NCBI GenBank assembly: GCA_003498085.1
Contig: DNCM01000052.1
Coordinates: forward strand, 1 to 26,183
DNA from: a bacterium
GTDB lineage: Bacteria; UBA9089; UBA9088
Reading direction: 5' to 3'
DNA: 26,183 nucleotides
Below, piece by piece: positions 6,798 to 14,495 of this stretch; the stretch's first letter is position 1; each line of letters starts with the position of its first letter. The notes beneath the pieces were generated by a model that was not told the DNA's origin, searched no databases, and worked only from the letters and a program-made list of their open reading frames with translations. The translations under genes were made by a program, and so were the position numbers.

Positions 6798-8529
6798 CTT
6801 TATCTCCTTTACTTTTGGGGAGGGTAAAGCTAAAAATAGTTCCTCCCTCTGGATTATTTTCTATTTTAATTTCTCCTCTATGACCTTCAACAATTTTTCT
6901 TACAACTATCAGTCCCAATCCAATCTTTCCTTTCTTTTCCCGTGCCTCTTCTACGGCTTTTCTGATACTAGAATCTATCCCAATCCCATCATCTATTACT
7001 TTTACATTTAAGAAGTTCTTATTTTCCTCAAGAACCCTAACCTCAATATAACCTTTTTCTTTCTCTTTCCATTTAATGGCATTTACAGAGTTTACTATAA
7101 GGTTGATAAAAACATCTATTGTAGCATCTTTATCTGCATAGACAAATGTATCTTCTACTAAAGGGTTGTAATTAAATTCTATATTCTGCTGGTTAAATGG
7201 CCTTTTAAAAAGAACTTTTATTCTATCTACTACCTCTTTTATGTCAAATTCCTCCTTGATGAACTTTAATGTCTTTACTTCTGTTTTGGATAAATAAAGA
7301 AGATTCTTTATTAAACGGGCGAGTCTATAAGATTCCTGCTTTAGGACCGAAAATAGCTCATCATACATTAGTTCTTGTCTTTCTTCCTCTAATTGGTCAA
7401 AGGCATCAAGAATAGTATGCATTGGTGTCTTTAGGGTATGGGATGTTGCTTTCATAAAAGACCTTGTAATTCTCTCTGCTTCCTCCCTTTTTCTGATTGA
7501 ATCGGCCATCTCAAGACAGATAGCAATCTTTATAGATAAGATACGAAACAAGAGTTCATCTTCTTTTGAGAACTTCATTTTTTTTGGATTTCCATTTTTG
7601 TCAAGCTTATTTTCTACCTTTAAGACGCCAAGGAAGTCTTTATTCATCCCTATGATAGGGGTCGCCATAAGGGAAAAACATTTTTTTGAAGGGAGATATT
7701 CTAATTTGGATGTTCTTTCTATTCCACTCCATGCAGGATGCCTTCTTATTCCATCTTTATCTAAACGGAGGGATTTTTCTGTTGCAGCGAACCATCCTGT
7801 AAGACCTGTTTTTTCACCATCCGTAATTAAAATCCTTGGAGTTTTTCTGAATATATCTTCTTTATCAATCGGATAGCCATAACCTTCCTTTAGTTCCAAG
7901 AAATTCTTATCCTCACTTACTAAAAACAATGAACATATCTCTGCCTCTAATATTTCCTTTACTTTCTTAACCATAATCTTCAAGAGATCGGGTGATTCCA
8001 AATTTGCCATTAGGATATCACTTATTTTAGAAAGATCTGTTAATCTATTTCCATGTTCCTTATTGATATCAATAGCAATTCCAGTATGTCTGGCAATCTC
8101 TCTTATCTTTGGGACATTCTTGGAAAAAGCATCTTTTTCTTTACTGCTTAGATTAAGAAGGCCTATTACATTGCCCTCTCTGTTTATTAGGGGGATGATT
8201 ACCTTAGAGAGGACACCTTCGATATGCCATTTTTTTGGAAATATAAGCCTCTTTTTTTCTTTTGCCTCCTCAAATGCCATTTTTGCTTCTGGAACCTCCC
8301 AACAGTGGAGATTTTTATCTTTTTTGTTATAATGGGCACAAGGAATTGGAATCTCATAGCCTTTATCTTTGAATATCAAAAGGCAACTTTCATCTGCTAA
8401 AATCTTTCCCCACCATTTTTTATTCTTTATCTCCTTTATCAAGACCTCTATGTTGTCAAAACTTGAATAAATAGTGCATATCATATTAAGAAGCAATGCA
8501 CCCTCTTCTTCCAGTGTTAATTCTTCCAT
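6766..8529 (-). CDS. dual-GAF sensor histidine kinase
   Basis: This 587-residue cytoplasmic kinase has two GAF-like sensor domains (about 10-155 and 165-345). A HisKA dimerisation domain follows with H364 in ATSHTLKTPMHT, then an ATPase domain with N box NLIVNSVNAI (476-485), G1 DDGIG (513-517) and G2 GKIGLGLIVVRK. The first GAF carries a compact Cys/His cluster (C64, H66, H75, C76) that could bind a metal or cofactor; this is inference. No membrane segments are seen. It is preceded by a small reading frame overlapping by 13 bases, and it overlaps the following regulator. The N-terminal sensor and the nearby PIN-like gene suggest a stress or redox signalling unit, but the signal is unknown. 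Confidence 0.92.
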   Translation of the reverse strand: MEELTLEEEGALLLNMICTIYSSFDNIEVLIKEIKNKKWWGKILADESCLLIFKDKGYEIPIPCAHYNKKDKNLHCWEVPEAKMAFEEAKEKKRLIFPKKWHIEGVLSKVIIPLINREGNVIGLLNLSSKEKDAFSKNVPKIREIARHTGIAIDINKEHGNRLTDLSKISDILMANLESPDLLKIMVKKVKEILEAEICSLFLVSEDKNFLELKEGYGYPIDKEDIFRKTPRILITDGEKTGLTGWFAATEKSLRLDKDGIRRHPAWSGIERTSKLEYLPSKKCFSLMATPIIGMNKDFLGVLKVENKLDKNGNPKKMKFSKEDELLFRILSIKIAICLEMADSIRKREEAERITRSFMKATSHTLKTPMHTILDAFDQLEEERQELMYDELFSVLKQESYRLARLIKNLLYLSKTEVKTLKFIKEEFDIKEVVDRIKVLFKRPFNQQNIEFNYNPLVEDTFVYADKDATIDVFINLIVNSVNAIKWKEKEKGYIEVRVLEENKNFLNVKVIDDGIGIDSSIRKAVEEAREKKGKIGLGLIVVRKIVEGHRGEIKIENNPEGGTIFSFTLPKSKGDKDEEKNIDCRR

Positions 8530-8738
8530 ATCTTTATTGACCTCCTCCTTCTTTCCAGAATCTTTTTAGCTTCTAAAAAATCTTCATAATTATCCACAAA
8601 AAGGTCATATCCTTCGAGGAAATCTTCGAGAGAATGTTCTGCTTTTCTTACCTCGTTTTGGAATTGCATCTTTACATCATCAACCCTCTTCCAGAACCTA
8701 CTCTCATCCCTAAGGGTATAGGCTGTCTCTATTAGCAA
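8517..8738 (-). CDS. small helical protein, or 3' part of the split PIN-like gene
   Basis: This frame encodes 73 highly charged, probably helical residues from a TTG at 8738 and overlaps the kinase start by 13 bases. It is in the same reading frame as the PIN-like gene upstream. The frame is open from right after the PIN-like TGA (8820-8822) to 8517, 100 codons, with no ATG or GTG in the extra 27. The stretch therefore looks like a C-terminal extension of the PIN-like protein cut off by a nonsense codon or reached by readthrough. A separate gene starting at the TTG is the alternative; upstream purines are only a weak ribosome binding site. I do not recognise the product. Confidence 0.5.
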   Translation of the reverse strand: MLIETAYTLRDESRFWKRVDDVKMQFQNEVRKAEHSLEDFLEGYDLFVDNYEDFLEAKKILERRRRSIKIWKN

Positions 8739-8819
8739 TCTTTTCTCTATCTCTATCTGGGGAACATTGGATATCTCTTCAAGGAAAGAGAGAAACCCGT
8801 CATAACCACTAGTGGTTTT

Positions 8820-9725
8820 TCAAATAGTAGTATCTCTTCCCCTAATATCCCTTAGAGTCTCGTTTGCCCTTATACATTCATCAATTTTTTCTATAGGTAT
8901 ATTGTTATGTTTTGCCTCTGTATAATAGAGGACATCAATCGGGTTTCTGTTAAGTATCTCTCCCTTCCATCTAACCTGCTCATAAGCATAAGACGGAATA
9001 GAGGAGCTTGTTGTTACAGTAAAATAGCGTCTTTTGCCGTAGACCTCATTCAGACTATAAACGATAGCAAAGTTATGAGCATCTACTATATTTGGTTCTT
9101 CATATGACTTAGCATCTCTTCTTGTGTTTAAGATATCTAAAACCCTGTTGAATATATCCTCGTTACAACCAGACTCTCTTAGGTTAACAAGGTTAACAAG
9201 CCTATTCGCTGGTACTAACCTTCCTTCCCGAATAAGTTTTGATAGCCTGGCAAATGGAGCACCTATCCATCCCCTTGTTCCCCCTCTCATTAAGAATCCA
9301 ATTAAAGAACAATTTTCTTCCATTTCCATATATGTTTTTTCAATCTCTTCTGGTCTTCCTTTTGGAACTGCTTCCATAAATTTCTTTACATAGGGGTTAT
9401 TTATAAACATTTTATAATCTATATCCTCCATCATCCTCTGATAATATTCTCCATTTTTTTTTATGTACATCAAAAGCTCCCAGGTAGCAGGAGGAAGGAG
9501 GATGAACCTATACCATGTTTTAAACATAAATTGGATTATTGGTGTAGGAACCCATACTTGACTCATTTTTTCTGGATACATATAGACGAATAAATCAGAA
9601 AAGTCAATTGCCCTCTCTATTTTAAGACCATCTTTTTCCTCTTTTATAATGTCATTTCTTAAAGTCTTAAGACAGCTTATATGCCAATCCAATGGTTTTT
9701 TCTCAATCTCAAAGAAACCGGGCAT
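8820..9725 (-). CDS. PIN-like domain protein, putative RNase (unrecognised family)
   Basis: I do not recognise this 301-residue protein as a named family. Its acidic residues are spaced as in PIN-fold nucleases: D41/D44 in RAIDFSDLF, E83 in LLPPATWELL, and D215 in PNIVDAHNFAIVYSLNE, followed by a strand ending in TVTTSSS. The middle third (about 95-200) is helical and unassigned. It starts 54 bases after the argH stop; a GAAGGGG sequence upstream is farther from the ATG than usual. It ends at TGA 8820-8822, after which the same frame stays open for 100 codons. Its place directly ahead of two kinases and two regulators suggests that its activity is tied to that signalling. Nuclease activity is inferred from residue pattern only. 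Confidence 0.6.
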   Translation of the reverse strand: MPGFFEIEKKPLDWHISCLKTLRNDIIKEEKDGLKIERAIDFSDLFVYMYPEKMSQVWVPTPIIQFMFKTWYRFILLPPATWELLMYIKKNGEYYQRMMEDIDYKMFINNPYVKKFMEAVPKGRPEEIEKTYMEMEENCSLIGFLMRGGTRGWIGAPFARLSKLIREGRLVPANRLVNLVNLRESGCNEDIFNRVLDILNTRRDAKSYEEPNIVDAHNFAIVYSLNEVYGKRRYFTVTTSSSIPSYAYEQVRWKGEILNRNPIDVLYYTEAKHNNIPIEKIDECIRANETLRDIRGRDTTI

Positions 9726-9778
9726 TTTACTTTCTAAATCCCCTTCAAAATAAATTTAATGTTTTGATTTAGTATAAT

Positions 9779-11131
9779 CTATTCTGTAGAAAGAAGTCCA
9801 TTTATTTTATTTATAAACCCTTCCTCATCTTTTCTAATCCTCTCCTTTGCCCTATTGATCTCTTCTTTTAATTCATCAAGCATAAGATTTCCAGGACCAC
9901 CGATGTGCTTTCTTTTCTTTAATGAAACATAAGGGTCAGGGGATGGAAGGTTTTCTATTTCCTCTGCTACTTTTCTATATGCATCTCTAAATGGGATACC
10001 TTCATTCAAGACTAAATCAATGGCATGGTCTGTTGCAAATATGTCTCGGGTAAAACCTTTTGTTAGATTGTCCTCATTAATTCTTAAATTTTGAACAATT
10101 AAAATGGATGTGTCTATAATCTTTTCTGCCAAATCTAGCCCGAGGAAAAATGTCTTCTTTGTCTCCTGAAGGTCTTGGTTATAACCACTGGGAAGGCTGT
10201 TTATGATGGAAAAAATTCTAGATATATAAGATATAAATGTATTTGACCTTGCCCTTATTATTTCTAGGAAAGAGGGATTTTTCTTCTGGGGCATCATGGA
10301 TGAGCCAAGGAGAAAACTATCTGGGAAAAAGAAATATCCAAATTCTGGAAGGGAGAATATTATAAGGTCTTCTGCAAACTTGGATAGGTCAAGGATTATC
10401 CAAAGCAATGAGAATAAAATATATGCCTCTTGTTTTCCTCTGCTGTTTATAACATAGAGGCTATTTTTTTGAATGCGGGAAAAACCGAAAATTTCCCTAA
10501 TAAAATCCCTATCTATATCGATTGGAACCCCATAGCTACTACCTGCACCGAGTGGAGATTGATCGTTCATCCTATATGCACTCTCAATAATGGAAAGGCC
10601 ATCGATAATACTCTCTGAAAATGCACCTGCCCATAGTCCAACAGATGACGGCATTGCCTTTTGTAGGTGTGTCCTTCCTGGCATTGGAATATTTTCTCCT
10701 TCCTTTGCAAGATTTAAAAAGGCCTCTATAAGGGATATGGTTTTTTTTCTTATTTCAATAAGGGTAGATTTTGAATAGAGCCTTATTGCCAAAATTACCT
10801 GGTCGTTTCTTGAACGGCCAGTGTGAACCTTTTTTCCAACATCCCCTAGTTTTTCTATAAGGTAGTTTTCTATTTTTGTATGACAGTCTTCATCAGAAGG
10901 CGAGATAACAAATTCTTTCTTTTTATCAAGCTCAATTATCTCAAGAAGGCAATTTTTTATCTTCTTTTCTTCATCATCCGTTATAATTCCAAGTTTATTT
11001 AATGATTTTATATGGCCAATTGTTCCAATTGCATCAAACCTTACTAACCTCTGATCAAATAGCCAATCATCACCTACAACAAAGCCGTCTATCCTTTTAT
11101 CTATTTCATAATCCTTTTGCCAAAGTTTCAT
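9779..11131 (-). CDS. argH: argininosuccinate lyase
   Basis: ArgH splits argininosuccinate into arginine and fumarate, the last step of arginine synthesis. The 450 residues are full length. Visible motifs are TGRSRNDQ (104-111), the catalytic His155 in GRTHLQKAMP, and the flexible signature loop GSSMMPQKKN with the catalytic serine about 277. The ATG overlaps the preceding unknown gene by 4 bases, making it the third gene behind the promoter at 12289-12317. Bases 9819-9954 are perfectly duplicated at 4521-4656; the last dozen codons here differ from those in the remnant. The tail of this copy may therefore have been exchanged by recombination, although the protein is intact. Confidence 0.97.
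   Translation of the reverse strand: MKLWQKDYEIDKRIDGFVVGDDWLFDQRLVRFDAIGTIGHIKSLNKLGIITDDEEKKIKNCLLEIIELDKKKEFVISPSDEDCHTKIENYLIEKLGDVGKKVHTGRSRNDQVILAIRLYSKSTLIEIRKKTISLIEAFLNLAKEGENIPMPGRTHLQKAMPSSVGLWAGAFSESIIDGLSIIESAYRMNDQSPLGAGSSYGVPIDIDRDFIREIFGFSRIQKNSLYVINSRGKQEAYILFSLLWIILDLSKFAEDLIIFSLPEFGYFFFPDSFLLGSSMMPQKKNPSFLEIIRARSNTFISYISRIFSIINSLPSGYNQDLQETKKTFFLGLDLAEKIIDTSILIVQNLRINEDNLTKGFTRDIFATDHAIDLVLNEGIPFRDAYRKVAEEIENLPSPDPYVSLKKRKHIGGPGNLMLDELKEEINRAKERIRKDEEGFINKINGLLSTE
9819..9954 (-). repeat. 136-bp perfect direct repeat, copy B (inside argH)
   Basis: This is identical to 4521-4656 and codes for part of the ArgH C-terminus. It marks the right edge of the signalling block. Confidence 0.9.
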
Positions 11132-11655
11132 TGATCTCCTTCCATTCTTCTTTTTATATCCTCAATTATCCTTCTTATATCAGATGGAACCTGCCTTAAA
11201 ACAAGAAATGCAACATAGATAAGAACAGAAAATTGCCATCCTTGTTCAATTCCTTTGATTAACCCAGTCTTTATATCTTCCATTTGCTGAAGTCTCTCCA
11301 TAAAATCATCTATTGCTGAAGAGAGGACTCCTCTGTAGATCTCAATTGAATCTATTATATTGCTATATTTTAATGCTGGAAACTGAACTCCCCTCATAAA
11401 CATAAATGAAGGGACATCATCCATATCCTCAAAATCAAACCCTTCGAATATAGGAACTTCTTTTGGCAGAATAATCAATGGCTTATGGACCCAAACCTTT
11501 CCTTTTCTGACAACTGTATTTCCTGGATTAGCTTGGGACTCAGCGAGTAGGAGATAGTCAATAATTGTACTCTGTAGGTCTGAAAGGGGTTTCGCCCTTG
11601 CCCTTAAGACCTGTGTCTCATTTCTTGCCTTTTCCCAAAATTCTTCCAAGGTCAT
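11128..11655 (-). CDS. conserved-looking protein of unknown function
   Basis: I do not recognise this 175-residue protein. It begins with an acidic helical stretch (MTLEEFWEKARNE) and has a beta-rich middle (about 45-100). A moderately hydrophobic segment follows (about 140-158, FSVLIYVAFLVL), then a basic, charged tail. The hydrophobic segment could be a buried helix or a weak membrane anchor. It overlaps the M50 protease gene and argH by 4 bases each, so it is translated as part of that operon. There is no signal peptide and no catalytic motif I can point to. Confidence 0.8.
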   Translation of the reverse strand: MTLEEFWEKARNETQVLRARAKPLSDLQSTIIDYLLLAESQANPGNTVVRKGKVWVHKPLIILPKEVPIFEGFDFEDMDDVPSFMFMRGVQFPALKYSNIIDSIEIYRGVLSSAIDDFMERLQQMEDIKTGLIKGIEQGWQFSVLIYVAFLVLRQVPSDIRRIIEDIKRRMEGDQ

Positions 11656-12272
11656 AAAGCAAAATGGAGAAATCTCTCACCAACTCCAAGGCATGAAAGA
11701 TAGAGTGCCAAATTTACAATAAACTTGAAGGCCCCAGAGTACAGCAATAATATAATAATGATAAAGCCAAATGGCTCAAGGGGGCTAGGCCGAAAGGAGG
11801 TACTAGGTAGGAGCCCAGCAACAATCCTTGAGCCGTCAAGAGGTGGTATAGGTATGAGATTAAAAAGCGCAAGAAGGAAATTTGCTACAACAAAACAAAG
11901 AAATAAATGTTCAAGATATGTATTAGGTGGAATAATTGGAAGCCTAAGAATAATAGATGAAACAACAGCAAGCCCTATATTTGCAAAAGGACCGGCAAAG
12001 GCGACTTTCACCATATCAATTCTTGGATTATTAAGGTTATAGGGATTAACGGGAACAGGTTTTGCCCATCCTGGAACTGGAATCGTAGTTATAAAAACAA
12101 ATAAAGGAATAAGAATTGAGCCAATTGGATCAAGATGGTTAAGGGGATTTAGGGTTAGCCTTCCGGAAAGCCTTGCTGTTGGGTCGCCACATTTATCTGC
12201 AACAAACCCATGAGCAATCTCATGGATAACGATAGAGAGTATTAAAGCAAAAACATAAATAATTAAATTCAT
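11652..12272 (-). CDS. M50 family site-2-type membrane metalloprotease
   Basis: I start at the ATG at 12272, giving 206 residues. The longer frame opens with a TTG at 12317 that is the -35 box, while the ATG has GAGG 5 bases upstream. The zinc-binding HEIAHG motif lies in the first membrane helix and the second motif is PIPPLDGSR, as in rhomboid-unrelated S2P proteases. About five to six membrane segments are visible, with no PDZ domain, as in the small SpoIVFB/YwhC-like subfamily. It likely cleaves membrane-bound proteins, possibly anti-sigma factors, but no target is encoded nearby. It is the first gene of an operon with an unknown gene and argH. Confidence 0.93.
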   Translation of the reverse strand: MNLIIYVFALILSIVIHEIAHGFVADKCGDPTARLSGRLTLNPLNHLDPIGSILIPLFVFITTIPVPGWAKPVPVNPYNLNNPRIDMVKVAFAGPFANIGLAVVSSIILRLPIIPPNTYLEHLFLCFVVANFLLALFNLIPIPPLDGSRIVAGLLPSTSFRPSPLEPFGFIIIILLLYSGAFKFIVNLALYLSCLGVGERFLHFAL

Positions 12273-12288
12273 TTTTACCTCAAAAAAT

Positions 12289-12317
12289 ATTTTACTATTT
12301 TTTAATCTAAAAGTCAA
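12289..12317 (-). promoter_or_regulatory. promoter of the M50-unknown-argH operon
   Basis: TTGACT (12312-12317), a 17-base spacer and TAAAAT (12289-12294) lie just past the argJ stop. Sixteen bases separate the -10 box from the ATG. The short leader contains GAGG, so this transcript, unlike most here, has a usable Shine-Dalgarno. Confidence 0.7.
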
Positions 12318-12337
12318 ATTTTTTTGAAAATTTTATT

Positions 12338-13489
12338 TTAGCTATATTTTGTGTTTATTTTGACATATTCAATGGAAAGGTCGCATGTAAGAAAGACCAT
12401 ACTTTCGCTTCCAAGACCAAGTTCAATTCTTATTTCAATTTCCTTTTCCTTTAATGCCTCTTTTACCCTCTCTCTATCAAACTCAGCCTTTACTCCACAG
12501 TAAATTACAAGATGGTTTTGAAGCCAAATCTTTATCTTCTTCGGGTCTATCTTAGCAAGAAGATCTGTGCCGCAGGCGGACAACACTCTCCCAAAGTTTG
12601 GATTTTCCCCGTGCATTGCTGTTTTTACAAGAAGAGAGTTTGCAATACTTGAAGCAATAGCTTTCGCATCTTTTTTTGTTCTTGCTCCTTCTACAACGAT
12701 CCTTATAATTTTTGTAGCACCTTCTCCATTCCTAACTATCTTTCTTGCAAGCTCTGTACAGATAAAGAGTAAGCCATCAGAAAACTTATCTCTATCAACT
12801 TTTCCTGCCGTACCATTTGCCATAATTATTACCATATCATTTGTAGATGTACAACCATCAATACTTATTCTATTAAATGTCTCATCTACACAATTTTTAA
12901 GAATTTCTTTTAATTCACTATTTCCAAAGCAGGCATCTGTTACGATGAATGAGAGCATTGTTGCCATATTAGGGTATATCATTCCTGCCCCTTTTGCAAT
13001 TCCTGCAATCTTACAAAAGCCAAGGTCAAGAAAGACATCTTTTTTTGTTCTGTCTGTTGTCATAATCCCCTCCATACAATCATCCTGGGTTCCATAGTGA
13101 AGGCTTGCAACAAGCCTTTTTATTCCCGGCTCTATTTTCTCCATAGGAAGAAACTCACCTATTTTTCCCGTATGGGCAACAAGAACAGAACTGTAAAGAA
13201 CATTTAAGTTTTTTGCAGTAATCCTTGCTATTTTTTTGACATCATCCATTCCTCTCTTTCCTGTTCCTGTATTCGCATTCCCTGAATTTATAATTATTGC
13301 AGAAATTTTATTGTTCTTTCTTCTTTTGTTAAATGTGATACAAGGAGATGTAACTTTATTTCTGGTAAATACTCCTGCCCAGTTTGATGGCCTTTCAGAA
13401 TAAATTAAAGATAAGTCCTTTCCCTTTCTTTTTATCCCACAATGTATCCCCCCTACCTTTATTCCAGGAATGGTAAGCAGGCCCTCCAT
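12338..13489 (-). CDS. argJ: bifunctional ornithine acetyltransferase / N-acetylglutamate synthase
   Basis: ArgJ moves the acetyl group from N-acetylornithine to glutamate, and some members also make N-acetylglutamate from acetyl-CoA. The 383 residues are full length. The self-cleavage site is KGAGMIYPNMATMLSF, where the chain is cut before T177, the nucleophile of the beta subunit. Other family features are INSGNANTGTG near the oxyanion region and a terminal STNDM motif. It begins 6 bases after argC, whose end it follows without a clear Shine-Dalgarno, so coupling is likely. Whether it is mono- or bifunctional cannot be read from sequence. It is the last gene of the long tRNA-Val to argJ run. 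Confidence 0.96.
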   Translation of the reverse strand: MEGLLTIPGIKVGGIHCGIKRKGKDLSLIYSERPSNWAGVFTRNKVTSPCITFNKRRKNNKISAIIINSGNANTGTGKRGMDDVKKIARITAKNLNVLYSSVLVAHTGKIGEFLPMEKIEPGIKRLVASLHYGTQDDCMEGIMTTDRTKKDVFLDLGFCKIAGIAKGAGMIYPNMATMLSFIVTDACFGNSELKEILKNCVDETFNRISIDGCTSTNDMVIIMANGTAGKVDRDKFSDGLLFICTELARKIVRNGEGATKIIRIVVEGARTKKDAKAIASSIANSLLVKTAMHGENPNFGRVLSACGTDLLAKIDPKKIKIWLQNHLVIYCGVKAEFDRERVKEALKEKEIEIRIELGLGSESMVFLTCDLSIEYVKINTKYS

Positions 13490-13495
13490 AGAAAA

Positions 13496-14485
13496 TTAGA
13501 TAAGCCCCTCTGTTTCTTGAAAACCAAACATAACGTTCATATTTTGTACAGCTTGGCCAGATGCACCCTTTATTAGATTATCAATACAGGAAGTGATGAC
13601 CAATTGCCCTTTCTCTTTTAAAGGATTTATAAGGCAAAAGTTTGTTCCTACTACATCCTTTGTCCGAGGAGGATCATTGAGTATCTTAATAAATGGGCAA
13701 TTTTTGTAAAATTCATTATAAATATCAAAAATATCTACATCTTCTTTAAGCCTTACATATATTGTAGAAAGGATACCATAGTCCATAGGAATAAGATGTG
13801 GAACAAAGGTAACGCCTATTTTCTCTTTCGCCAAAAGCGAAAGCTCTTGTTCAATCTCTGGAGTATGTCTATGGATAAATACAGAATATGCTTTGATTGA
13901 TTCATTTGCCTCAGGAAAGTGGAATAGAAAGGAAGGGTTTCTTCCTGCCCCAGAAATACCAGATTTCGCATCGATGATAATCGATGTTTTTTCTATAAAT
14001 TCTATAACTGGCGCAAGGCCCAAGATTGCTGATGTTGGATAACAACCGGGATTTGCTATAAGCAAACTAGTTTTTATCTTTTCGTAATAAAGCTCAGGCA
14101 GACCATAAACTGCATTCTTAACAAGGTGTGGTGCAAGGTGCTTTGTATTATACCATTCTTCGTAAACACTTGGATCTTTTAGCCTGAAGTCTGCGGATAG
14201 GTCAATGATTTTCTTTCCAAGATCAAATAAAGAAGGAACATGTTCCATCGAGACTCTATGAGGGAGGCATAAAAAGATGACATCGGATTCTATTAAGCCT
14301 CCCATATTTATTGCTTTTTTCACAGGGATATCGCACATTAAGGATGGAAATATTTCTGAAATTGGTACTTCTTCCTCTATATCTGCAGAAAGATGAATGA
14401 TTTCAGCCTCTTTATGCCTTAGCAAAATTCTTATGAGTTCCCTTCCTGTATACCCTGTTGCTCCAATTATGCTTACTTTGACCAT
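13496..14485 (-). CDS. argC: N-acetyl-gamma-glutamyl-phosphate reductase
   Basis: ArgC reduces N-acetylglutamyl phosphate to the semialdehyde with NADPH, the third step of arginine synthesis. The 329 residues are near the family's usual length. The nucleotide-binding start is IIGATGYTGREL, the catalytic cysteine is C148 in ANPGCYPTSA, and the histidine-bearing motif is RHTPEIEQEL. The ATG has GAAGG seven bases upstream. It follows mcsB by 10 bases and precedes argJ by 6, so the arginine genes are transcribed with the protein arginine kinase genes. argB, argD and argF are not in the window. Confidence 0.97.
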   Translation of the reverse strand: MVKVSIIGATGYTGRELIRILLRHKEAEIIHLSADIEEEVPISEIFPSLMCDIPVKKAINMGGLIESDVIFLCLPHRVSMEHVPSLFDLGKKIIDLSADFRLKDPSVYEEWYNTKHLAPHLVKNAVYGLPELYYEKIKTSLLIANPGCYPTSAILGLAPVIEFIEKTSIIIDAKSGISGAGRNPSFLFHFPEANESIKAYSVFIHRHTPEIEQELSLLAKEKIGVTFVPHLIPMDYGILSTIYVRLKEDVDIFDIYNEFYKNCPFIKILNDPPRTKDVVGTNFCLINPLKEKGQLVITSCIDNLIKGASGQAVQNMNVMFGFQETEGLI

Positions 14486-14495
14486 TTATTAGCCT

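Larger units (their letters stand above)
4521..9954. other. signalling/PIN block bounded by argH direct repeats
   Basis: Two identical 136-bp copies of the argH 3' region enclose 5162 bases carrying two histidine kinases, two response regulators, a PIN-like gene and a small reading frame. The layout resembles an element inserted at the 3' end of a gene: a full gene at one edge and a displaced 3' end at the other. No integrase, transposase or terminal inverted repeat is visible, so an integrated element is only an inference. A duplication or recombination between argH alleles would fit too. Confidence 0.45.

Noticed and set aside
8820..8822. TGA recoded as an amino acid
   Set aside because: TGA ends rtcB, rpoD and nif3 in the expected places, so the code is standard.
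4521..9954. Integrative element with its own recombinase
   Set aside because: No integrase, transposase, toxin or phage gene lies between the repeats, so I report only a bounded block. Misassembly at the repeat also cannot be excluded without reads.
12273..12317. Upstream extension of the M50 protease from a TTG
   Set aside because: The TTG belongs to the TTGACT -35 box; the ATG at 12272 has GAGG upstream and begins the first membrane helix.
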